This document shows, piece after piece, positions 8,960-16,183 of a stretch of DNA of 64,000 nucleotides. Positions within the stretch are counted from its first letter, which is position 1, and each line of letters begins with the position of its first letter. Source of the DNA: Novosphingobium resinovorum (GTDB lineage: Bacteria > Pseudomonadota > Alphaproteobacteria > Sphingomonadales > Sphingomonadaceae); NCBI RefSeq assembly GCF_027922145.1, contig NZ_BSFC01000019.1, forward strand, positions 132,579 through 196,578. Reading direction: 5' to 3'. Made by a program: the position numbers and the translations under genes. The notes below the pieces were generated by a model. That model was not told where the DNA came from. It worked only from the letters and a program-made list of their open reading frames with translations, and ran no database searches.

Positions 8960-9470
8960 CACCCCAACCAGGGTTGCCGCCCAAACTGGTCGCGGCTGCG
9001 AAGCGAGCGTCGATAAAGCTCATTCGCTATTAGCGGGACGTGGGGAGAGTCCACGGAGCGTAGCCATCACGGGTACGCCAAGGTTCGCTGTTCCCGGCGC
9101 CCACCAAATCCCCTGGCTCCCCGACCTCGTCAAAGCAGCTCCAGCCTGAACGCCCGGAAATTTGCCCCGGTTACGATCCTACAGCGCAACTGGCTGGCAA
9201 ACGGGCGAGGATACTGCTCGGTTCCGGTAGCGAGTATCTGGTCGATCTGCGCGGCATCGTCGATGAGAGCGCCCATGCGAGTTGAGAGCAATCCCATTCC
9301 GGATTCCTGCACATGAGATCGCCGATGTTAAACTGCCACGCGTATCCGTACCCGGCAATTCGGCATCATTGAGAACAAAGGGGCTTTCTGCTATCGACCT
9401 TCACCTCGACGTAAAGCGCTGCACTTCGATTGGCGGCGCCCTATCTAAATTCAACGTCCAAGGATAAACA
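8960..9470. other. 511-bp stretch with no supportable gene
   Basis: Between the kinase and the DUF6481 gene, all frames are interrupted or short. A plus-strand segment around 9205-9290 translates to a stretch faintly like a degraded PilZ-type domain (RILLGSGSEYLVDLRGIVDE), but it is broken within 30 codons. I regard the interval as non-coding or decayed sequence belonging to the accessory scar. Confidence 0.4.
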
Positions 9471-9809
9471 TTGTCTTCCTACAAAGCGCCCTCTTTTCAA
9501 GACCGTATTGCCGCAGCCGGATCGGCCAGACAAAAGGCTCTGGATGCACTCAGAGCTAAGCCGCCAGTTGACGCGGCACTGATAGCGGAGCGACGCCGGG
9601 CGCAGGAAGTTCGGGATGAGGCAGATGCAAAGAAGCGAGCCGCCAAAGCTGAGGCGCTGGCTTTAGCCAAGGCGGAAAAAGCAGAACGCAAAGCCGCTGA
9701 GGAAGCCGCCGCAGCGCTCAAAGCCGCCAGGCTGACACCCGCCGGCGCCGCCGAAATGAAAGCAGCACGGGACGCACGATACGCTGCGCGCAAAGCTCGA
9801 AAGAAGTAA
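9471..9809 (+). CDS. DUF6481 family protein (charged, helical)
   Basis: A 112-residue hydrophilic protein starting MSSYKAPSFQDRIAAAGSAR and continuing with a long Ala/Lys/Glu/Arg-rich helix (about 45-90), probably a coiled coil, and a very basic tail (ARYAARKARKK). The N-terminal SSYKAP-FQDR block is the hallmark of small DUF6481 proteins found in sphingomonads and relatives. Function unknown. The start codon is TTG at 9471, preceded by AAGGA at a proper distance; no ATG is available at the conserved position. It lies between a sensor kinase and a decayed integrase in the low-density region. Confidence 0.75.
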   Translation: MSSYKAPSFQDRIAAAGSARQKALDALRAKPPVDAALIAERRRAQEVRDEADAKKRAAKAEALALAKAEKAERKAAEEAAAALKAARLTPAGAAEMKAARDARYAARKARKK

Positions 9810-9814
9810 GGGAT

Positions 9815-10315
9815 ATCGGGAGCTGACCAAGCTGGTCGATGCCTGATCTCGCCAGACGTCTCGCGGACGATCTGGTGTTATCGGATCCAGAGTGTGTTCT
9901 CTGAGCGGGTAGGGAAAGCGAAGTCCTCCGAGGAGCCACCTCGAAGTTCGAGCGATTTGAGTAGGCTGGCGCGAGCATCGGTCATCAGTTCAAACTGAAT
10001 CGGTTTACCGGTCTTTTGCTGTGCGACCGTAGCCCGTGTCCGAATTTTCCGATCGCAAACGATACCACTGACCCTGACCTTTGCCAGATCGCATCCGCGA
10101 AGCTTGCTGTCGATAGCGAGGTCAAAGAGGGCCCGGCTGCGGCCCCTCCCATGCTGATCGAGAAAGAAACGGATCGCTCAAATCTGGCGGGGTTTGAGCG
10201 CCCGCTTCGCTCCAACCTTGCGTCCGATGTTCCACGATACCCGATCGTATGGCGCGAGCAGCGGGATCAAACTCTGATAATCCCACGACACATCTCCTGT
10301 GGCCCACACGGCCAT
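9815..10315 (-). pseudogene. Decayed tyrosine recombinase/integrase
   Basis: Reading the minus strand from ATG 10315 gives a peptide containing WNIGRKVGAKRALKPRQI, an in-frame TGA at 10178-10180 where relatives have Trp, then AIRFFLDQHGRGRSRALFDL and AIDSKLRGCDLAKV. This is the catalytic-domain start of a common alphaproteobacterial tyrosine recombinase family, with the first catalytic Arg in SKLRGCD. The frame continues through KTGKPIQFEL and EDFAFPTRSE to a TAA at 9878. A frameshifted segment (NTRSSARRLARSGIDQLG) then resembles the next block. The C-terminal H-x-x-R box and the catalytic Tyr are absent. It cannot make an active recombinase and marks a former mobile element. Confidence 0.75.
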
Positions 10316-10327
10316 AGATAGAACGCT

Positions 10328-10789
10328 TCAGACAAGGCGCCGACCCATTACACTCCGTTTGGCTTCCGCGCCGTGCTTGAGGTCGTTCACGATCAGTGTC
10401 GGCTGTAAGGCGCCATCGACATGTAACCGGGCGGAAGCGCCCGCTATCACAATCCGCACGTGCATCCACCGACCGGCTTCGAGATCTACATATGTCTCGT
10501 ACTTACCGGGTGTCTCGGCGCGCAATCTCTCCCATGGATGTTCGGGGGGAGAAATGTACTGGACAGCGTGGTTGCGGCGCACCTGATCGTCAGCCCGTCC
10601 GTTTGTCGGACGTAGATAAATTGCCTCCAGCTTTTCTTCATCCTGTGCCCGCAATGCCATGCCCACAAAGCCTCGCGCCGTGGCGCTAGCCGTGGAGTTT
10701 GGAGAGCCGCTGATCCAGGCTTCGAACACTCCTTCGCCGAAGTCGCGCGTATCCAGCATCACCAGACGATCAAGACCCGAGACAGGCAT
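10328..10789 (-). pseudogene. Concanavalin-A-like (LamG/DUF1080-type) domain protein, probably frameshifted
   Basis: A 153-codon frame reads like the jelly-roll domain of family-16/DUF1080-type sugar-binding or hydrolase proteins: FGEGVFEAWISG, then EAIYLRPTNGRADD, AVQYISPPEHPWERLR, a WMHVRIVIAG strand and ARLHVDGALQPTLIV. After LKHGAEAKRSV it diverges and stops. Shifting one base at about 10345 gives WVGALSEAFY, which resembles the family's next strand (VALWVG...EAYF). No signal peptide or good ribosome-binding site is visible at the N-terminus. It lies beside the integrase remnant. I interpret it as a broken gene; a short intact domain protein remains possible. Confidence 0.5.
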
Positions 10790-10901
10790 TAGCTTGCAGC
10801 GCGGGGCACCGCCTTGTCACCTTGCGCCTCCACCGGATTACGCTTCTGGTCCCCACCGCGATCAGATATGTTCACACCACCAGTGAGGGGGAGTTCGCCG
10901 A

Positions 10902-11861
10902 ATGGCCGGGTTTGCTCCGCAGCAGCAGGGTATCTTCTACCTGACCGAAGGCGGACAGGAGACCGAGATCCAGTACCGTCACGGGCACGACCTGCCCGAG
11001 TTCGCCATGTACCCGCTGCTCGACGATCCGGCGGCAATGGCGGACCTGAAGGCGATGTACGAAGCCGTGCTCGAGGTCGCGGCGCGCCATGGCTTCGTGG
11101 CGATGCTCTCCGGCCTCGACTATCGCGGCAGCCCCGACTGGGGCGAGAAACTGGGATACTCGCGCGATGGCCTCGCCAATGCGCTCGAACGGTCCATCGC
11201 CTTCCTGCGCGATGTTGCCGAACCTTACCGGGACCGGCTTCCCGGCCTGCTCATCGGCGGCCAGGTCGGCCCGCGCGGCGATGCCTATGCCCTCAACCGC
11301 ACGATCACGGCCGAGGAAGCCGAGGACTACCACGCCTTCCAGCTGGAGGTCCTGAAGCGCGCCGGGGTAAATTTCGTCTGGGCCGCGACCTTCAACGGCG
11401 TGCCCGAGGCCATCGGCGTCGCCCGCGCCGCCGCCCGCATCGGCTTGCCGCTGGGCATCTCGTTCATGCTGGACGGCGATCACCGACTCAAGTCGGGCGT
11501 CAGCCTGAAGGACGCGATCGAGACGGTAGATGCCGAGGCCGGGAGTGCGCGGCCGGACTATTACGGCATCAACTGCTCGCACCCGATCGAGTTCGAGCCT
11601 GCCTTCGAGGCCGGCAACTGGGCTTCTCGTGTGCGCAGCCTGCGGCCCAACGCCAGCGCCCGGGACAAGATCGAACTGTGCTCGATCGGCCATCTGGAGG
11701 AAGGCGATCCCGTCGATCTCGGCGACCGCATCGCGGCTTTCGCCGGGCGCCATCCTCAGGTGGACATCTTCGGCGGCTGCTGCGGAACCTGGGACAAGCA
11801 CCTCGACCAGATCGCCGGCCGCGTCCGCGAAGTCCGGCGCGAAGTCCGGGCACAGCCATGA
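10902..11861 (+). CDS. Homocysteine S-methyltransferase family protein
   Basis: A 319-residue TIM-barrel methyltransferase that moves a methyl group to homocysteine (or a related thiol) through a bound zinc. The three zinc cysteines are visible: C225 in GINCSHP and C293/C294 in GGCCGTWD. The LTEGGQETEI start corresponds to the family's DGG(x)xxT barrel opening. The ATG at 10902 follows GAGGGGGAG. The gene converges with the TonB-dependent receptor across a shared terminator. The methyl donor could be S-methylmethionine, a betaine or another compound; sequence alone does not say. Confidence 0.88.
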   Translation: MAGFAPQQQGIFYLTEGGQETEIQYRHGHDLPEFAMYPLLDDPAAMADLKAMYEAVLEVAARHGFVAMLSGLDYRGSPDWGEKLGYSRDGLANALERSIAFLRDVAEPYRDRLPGLLIGGQVGPRGDAYALNRTITAEEAEDYHAFQLEVLKRAGVNFVWAATFNGVPEAIGVARAAARIGLPLGISFMLDGDHRLKSGVSLKDAIETVDAEAGSARPDYYGINCSHPIEFEPAFEAGNWASRVRSLRPNASARDKIELCSIGHLEEGDPVDLGDRIAAFAGRHPQVDIFGGCCGTWDKHLDQIAGRVREVRREVRAQP

Positions 11862-11896
11862 AAAAGGGCGCCCCGGCCGAAACCGGGACGCCCCCT
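11862..11896. terminator. Bidirectional terminator between convergent genes
   Basis: GGGCGCCCCGG pairs with CCGGGACGCCCC (one mismatch) around CCGAAA, preceded by five A on the minus-strand exit side. It serves the convergent methyltransferase and TonB-receptor genes. Confidence 0.65.
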
Positions 11897-11927
11897 CTCC
11901 ACCGATCCGCGCCAATGAGAGCGGGTA

Positions 11928-14510
11928 TCAGAACTGCATGTTGATCGAGCCCGAGATTGTGCGCGGTGCGCCGATATAGGCGTAGATGGTCGAAGTCGGA
12001 TTGATGCCCGCATCATCGAAACCGCCGACGTAGAACTTGTCGAACAGGTTGGTGACGTTGAACTGCAGGTAGGTCTTCTCGCCCAGCCCCAGAAACCCGG
12101 CGTTGAGGCGCGCATCGAGGTTGACGGTGGTGTAGGCCGGAACCTTGGCGCCGTACACTTCGACCCCGGCGGTGGTGTAGACCGCCGAATTGGAGTCGTT
12201 GTAGTACCGCGCGCCGGTGCGCTTGGCCTCGAGCCCGACCGACAGCGGGCCGAACTCGCCCTGCACGCGGCCGCCCAGGGTGTACTGGGGGACGGCGCCC
12301 TCCATGTTGCCCTTGGTGGCGTAGTAGTAGGTGTCGCCCGCCGCCGAGCAGCCGTAGGCGCCGATCGGGTTGAGCGTTCCGGTCACCGCATTGGTGGTGC
12401 TGCCGCAGGTGCCGCCGGCGACGTCCTCCTTGATCTTCGACCACAGGTACGAATAGAACACCGAGGCCGAGAAGTGGCTGTCCGGCCGCACCGCAAGGCT
12501 GGCGTCGATGCCGTAGCGCTCGACCTTGCCGAGATTGGTGTAGATCGAGGTCTGCGAGTCCGGGTCATAGGCCGAGGACAGGCGGTTGCTGAAGATCGTG
12601 TACCAGCCGCCCAACGATCCCTGCAACATGCCGCTCTGGTAGCGCACGCCGACGTCGAAGTTGTCGGTGGTCTCGGGCTTCGCCGCCGATGCCCCGCCCG
12701 AGTAGAACGCGTTATAGAGGTTATCGGTGCCCGGCACCTGGATGCCCTTCGAATAGTTGGCGAAGGCGGTGACGGCCGGGGCGATATCGAAGGTAGCGCC
12801 GATGTTCGGCAGGGCGCGGGTATACGAGAAGGTCTTCTGCATGGCGCCAACGTAATTGGTGCCGAGCGAGGTCAGGTAGGCCTCGTAAGTCGCCTGATCC
12901 TCGGTATTGGTGCTGAAGCACGAGACGCTGCCGCTGGCGCTGGTGGTCAGGCAGTTCTGCGTGAGGTTGCGGCGCAGGTTCTTGAGCGCAAGGCCCGCGT
13001 TGATATGCAGCGCGCCGAACTCGCCCGAGTACTCGCCCGAGATCTGGTGCAGGATCGCATAGGACAGGCGATCACGCTTCTGCAGGACGTTGCCGCTGGC
13101 ATCGACGAGCGGGTTGTCGTCATTGAAGTAGGAAGAGGCGAAGCCGTTGCTGTTCACGTAGCCCAGTTCGCCGGTCTGGTGGTGGCGGCCGCGATCCCAG
13201 GCGTAGGAGACGCGGAAGCGCTGCGTGTCGCTGAGGTCGTAGATCAGCGAGGCGAGGACGCCGAGGCGCCAGGTCTCGGTCTGGCTGGGGGCAGAGAGGA
13301 GCACGGTGTCGAGCGTGTCGCCGTCGCCGTTGAGGTCGACGCCGCCGAAGTACGGGGTGCCGCCGATGTAGCCGCTGATGGCAGTGCCGCCCGCATTGAA
13401 CGAACCTTCCTTGGCCGAGGCGGTGCCGCCGCCGTTGGCCGAGGTGTACTGGAGGTAGGGATCGACGGTCAGGGTCAGGCGGTCGCTCAGCGTGAACTTG
13501 GAGTTCATACGGATGTTCCAGGTGCGCGACGGGTTGTAGCGCCACTCCCACGAAGCGCCGCAGGTGGTCGCCGCATCGGCCACGCCGGTTACGCCGTCGG
13601 CCGCCGAGCAGGAGTCGAGCGAGTAGTCGTCACGCTCGGCCTTGCTGGTCGGGAAGCGGCCCGAGCTGCTGGAATTGACGCCGGTGTTGTTCGGGTAATC
13701 GTCGGTGACGAGGCGGACCGAAGGATAGTAGTTGTTGTGGTTGACGTTGTAATGCCCGGCGATCGAGATGAAGTCGCCATTGTCGCCCAGCGGCTGGTAG
13801 ATCTTGGCGTTGAGCTGGGTCTTGTCGATCTTGCCGATGCCGCCGTAGGCGACGTCATAGGTGTCCTTCGAGGCCGCGAACCAGGCGCGGGTACCGGACG
13901 AGTTGAGGTCGCCGGTGTTGATCATCCCGAATATGCGCATCTTGTTGTAATCGCCCAGCGTGCCGACCATGCGCGCGCCGAATTCGTGTTCGGGCACGAT
14001 CGAGCGATAGTTCACCGTCGATCCCGAGGCCGAAGCGGTGGGCGAATCGACGTCGGTGGTGCCAAGGTTGACGTTGACCTGCTCGATCAGCTCGGGGTCG
14101 AGCATCTGGTTCGAGTAGATCGCGTAGTTGCCGGTGTCGTTGAGCGGGATGCCGTCGAAGGTCTGCGAGATGCGGCTGTCGTCGAAGCCGCGGATCATCA
14201 GCGTGCCGCCCGAGGAGCCGTAGCCGTCGTTGTTCTGGAAGCTGACGCCGGGCATCATGTTGATGATGTCGTCCACCGACTGCCCGGGAGTCTGGCGGGC
14301 GATCAGCTCCTGCGTCATGACCTGCTTGGCCTTGGGGGTGTCGGGAATCTTGAGGCCCGCGATGGAGTTGTCGACCTTGCCGGTGACGACGATCTCGGAA
14401 TTCTCGAAGTCGAGCGAGCCGGTCGACTGTGCACGCGCGGGGGCGGAGCCGAGCGCGCAAGCGACGGCGGCGCTCGCCGCGGTGGCGGCGAGCAGGCGAT
14501 ACTTCTGCAT
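11928..14510 (-). CDS. TonB-dependent outer-membrane receptor
   Basis: An 860-residue ligand-gated outer-membrane channel. A signal peptide (MQKYRLLAATAASAAVACAL, cleaved after ARA) is followed by a TonB-box-like EIVVTGK segment. A plug domain of about residues 50-170 includes VDDIINMMPGVSF and GGTLMIRGFDD, and a 22-strand barrel ends in an aromatic residue (GSINMQF), as required for Bam-mediated insertion. I prefer the ATG at 14510 to a GTG at 14519 because GAGG sits 11 nt before the ATG. A good promoter lies at 14637-14665. The ligand is unknown; the neighbouring homocysteine methyltransferase might hint at a sulfur or methylated compound, but they are not in one operon. Confidence 0.93.
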   Translation of the reverse strand: MQKYRLLAATAASAAVACALGSAPARAQSTGSLDFENSEIVVTGKVDNSIAGLKIPDTPKAKQVMTQELIARQTPGQSVDDIINMMPGVSFQNNDGYGSSGGTLMIRGFDDSRISQTFDGIPLNDTGNYAIYSNQMLDPELIEQVNVNLGTTDVDSPTASASGSTVNYRSIVPEHEFGARMVGTLGDYNKMRIFGMINTGDLNSSGTRAWFAASKDTYDVAYGGIGKIDKTQLNAKIYQPLGDNGDFISIAGHYNVNHNNYYPSVRLVTDDYPNNTGVNSSSSGRFPTSKAERDDYSLDSCSAADGVTGVADAATTCGASWEWRYNPSRTWNIRMNSKFTLSDRLTLTVDPYLQYTSANGGGTASAKEGSFNAGGTAISGYIGGTPYFGGVDLNGDGDTLDTVLLSAPSQTETWRLGVLASLIYDLSDTQRFRVSYAWDRGRHHQTGELGYVNSNGFASSYFNDDNPLVDASGNVLQKRDRLSYAILHQISGEYSGEFGALHINAGLALKNLRRNLTQNCLTTSASGSVSCFSTNTEDQATYEAYLTSLGTNYVGAMQKTFSYTRALPNIGATFDIAPAVTAFANYSKGIQVPGTDNLYNAFYSGGASAAKPETTDNFDVGVRYQSGMLQGSLGGWYTIFSNRLSSAYDPDSQTSIYTNLGKVERYGIDASLAVRPDSHFSASVFYSYLWSKIKEDVAGGTCGSTTNAVTGTLNPIGAYGCSAAGDTYYYATKGNMEGAVPQYTLGGRVQGEFGPLSVGLEAKRTGARYYNDSNSAVYTTAGVEVYGAKVPAYTTVNLDARLNAGFLGLGEKTYLQFNVTNLFDKFYVGGFDDAGINPTSTIYAYIGAPRTISGSINMQF

Positions 14511-14636
14511 GTGAAACACGACCTCAAGCTGGCCCCTCGCGGGGCGTCAATGGCGCGGGATCATCCCGGTTGAGGAAGCACAATCGTCCGCCAACGGCTG
14601 TCTTCGATGGCAGCCCGTAATCCGCTGCCGGGACCG

Positions 14637-14665
14637 GCATAATCAAAGCTATGTGACGGTTTCAA
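14637..14665 (-). promoter_or_regulatory. Promoter of the TonB-dependent receptor, with a Pho-box-like repeat
   Basis: On the minus strand TTGAAA (14660-14665), a 17-bp spacer, then TTATGC (14637-14642) form a good housekeeping promoter about 130 bp before the start codon. Overlapping it, CCGTCAC-ATAG-CTTTGA resembles the direct-repeat Pho box (CTGTCAT-N4-CTGTCA). The promoter is fairly convincing; the Pho-box reading is speculative. Confidence 0.5.
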
Positions 14666-14834
14666 GACACACTGGTGCGCGAAAGCATCGCGCGGGCACC
14701 GCTGTGGCGCGCTCGCCACATTTGTTGCAGGCGTGCTGATGTACAGCTGAAATATATCGATAAGGCCTACACAGCGCGACAAACGAAGCAGCACCGTGCC
14801 GCCCAGCGCCTCGGTTCGAATCGCTTTGGTGTGG

Positions 14835-15989
14835 TCAATGGGGCGATCGTGACTCGCTACCGTTGCCGTTCGCCATGCTACCGGTCAGCGCCTCGACCAT
14901 GGCGGGCGCCGGGCTGAGTTCCATTGGCGCGACGTGCAATTGGCGGCGGCGGGCGATGGCCTCGGGCTGCTCACGGCGGATCCAGTCCATCATGCCCTCG
15001 CGGATCTCGCAGCGCAGGTCAAACAGGGTGGGGCCGTCACGCGCGCTCATCAGCAGGCGTACCTCGAGGGTGGCATCGCGGCAGTCTGTGACCTGCAGGA
15101 TCTGTGCGCGCTGGTCCCACAGGCGGTGGGCCTTGATCTGGCGGGTGTATTCCTCACGGATCGGGCCGATGTCCACGCCCTGGTCCAGGTACAGGAACAC
15201 GGTGCCGAGCAACTGCGAGGTGGTCTTGGTCCAGTTCTGGAAGGTATCCTCGAGGAAGCGATTGGAGGGGACGACAAGGCGGCGGTCGTCCCAAAGGCGC
15301 ACGACGACGTAAGTCGTGCGGATGTCCTCGATACGGCCCCATTCGCCGTCGAGGATGATGACGTCGTCGATCGAGATCGGCTCGGTCATCGCCATCTGGA
15401 TGCCCGCGATGAGGGCCTTCAGCGCAGGCTGCGCAGCGGCGCCGACGGCCAGCGCGGCAAGACCGGCCGAGGCCATCAGGGTAACGCCGATCTCCTTCAC
15501 CCCGGGGATCGAGGCGAGCATGCCCGAGATCGTCAGGAACACGATCAGGAACGTGCCGAGGCGGCTCATGATACCAAGACGCGTGCGGCGGCGGCGGGCG
15601 TTGCGGTTGTTCTCGACGGTGATGTCGGCCCGCAGGATCATCGCCTCGATGAAGGCGCGGAAGATCGCGATGGCCACCCAGCCGGTGAGGAGCGGCATGA
15701 CGAAGGGGGCGAAGCGCTCCCACACCGCATCGAGCGCCGGGGCCTCACGCGCGGCGAAGACCACGCCGATGGAGACGAAGGCCCAGCGGGTAGGCCGTTC
15801 GAGCCGGTTGACGACGAGGCCGTCCGCATCGCTGGTGCTCCCCCGAGCCACCCGGACGAGGACGCGGAACAGCACGGCGTGGATCACCAGTGCAAGCACC
15901 ACGCCGATCAGCCCGGCGAGGATGGCGACCACGGGTCTTTCGGCCCAGTTCGGAAGGCCCGCGATGTGGCTCTCGATGAAGTCGATCAT
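14835..15989 (-). CDS. Mechanosensitive ion channel, MscS family
   Basis: A 384-residue inner-membrane channel that opens under membrane tension to release osmolytes. Hydrophobic helices occupy roughly residues 20-45, 65-85, 95-115 and 140-165. The pore-lining TM3-like segment LMASAGLAALAVGAAAQPAL carries the Ala/Gly pattern of MscS, followed by IDDVIILDGEWGRIEDI, the conserved beta-domain entry. A mixed alpha/beta cytoplasmic domain completes the protein. The start is ATG 15989 (MIDFIESHIAG); a TTG three codons upstream is also possible, and neither has a clear Shine-Dalgarno sequence. Confidence 0.9.
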   Translation of the reverse strand: MIDFIESHIAGLPNWAERPVVAILAGLIGVVLALVIHAVLFRVLVRVARGSTSDADGLVVNRLERPTRWAFVSIGVVFAAREAPALDAVWERFAPFVMPLLTGWVAIAIFRAFIEAMILRADITVENNRNARRRRTRLGIMSRLGTFLIVFLTISGMLASIPGVKEIGVTLMASAGLAALAVGAAAQPALKALIAGIQMAMTEPISIDDVIILDGEWGRIEDIRTTYVVVRLWDDRRLVVPSNRFLEDTFQNWTKTTSQLLGTVFLYLDQGVDIGPIREEYTRQIKAHRLWDQRAQILQVTDCRDATLEVRLLMSARDGPTLFDLRCEIREGMMDWIRREQPEAIARRRQLHVAPMELSPAPAMVEALTGSMANGNGSESRSPH

Positions 15990-16059
15990 GGGGAGCAAAC
16001 GATGCTGCAGTGCAGCAGTTTCGCAGGCGGTCGCATCAGTCGGGCGTTGCGCCGAGAAC

Positions 16060-16170
16060 CCGCCCTTCGAGAAGCTCAGGGTGAGCGGGGTTTAAGGGCT
16101 ATCCCCGAGTGAGCGAGACACGGGACGTCCCCTGAACCCGCTCAGCCTGAGCCTATCGAAGGTCCCGAGG
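16060..16170. repeat. Inverted pair of CTTCGAGAAGCTCAGG-type repeats
   Basis: One copy reads CTTCGAGAAGCTCAGGGTGA near 16066-16085 and an inverted, slightly diverged copy reads CTCAGCCTGAGCCTATCGAA near 16141-16160. Together they can fold into a large cruciform or terminator between the mscS-type gene and polA. Further copies of the family lie near 19230, 20935 and 53685. Confidence 0.65.
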
Positions 16171-16183
16171 CGGGGCGCAAGGC

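Noticed and set aside
9130..9312. 60-codon minus-strand frame between the kinase and DUF6481 gene
   Set aside because: No recognisable domain; the region is broken in all frames.
10814..11944. Plus-strand frame overlapping the homocysteine methyltransferase in another frame
   Set aside because: Arg/Pro-rich shadow; the zinc-cysteine methyltransferase is in the adjacent frame.
12474..14573. Long open frame antisense to the TonB-dependent receptor
   Set aside because: The receptor on the other strand has signal peptide, plug and terminal Phe; the antisense product is Val/Gly/Arg-rich nonsense.
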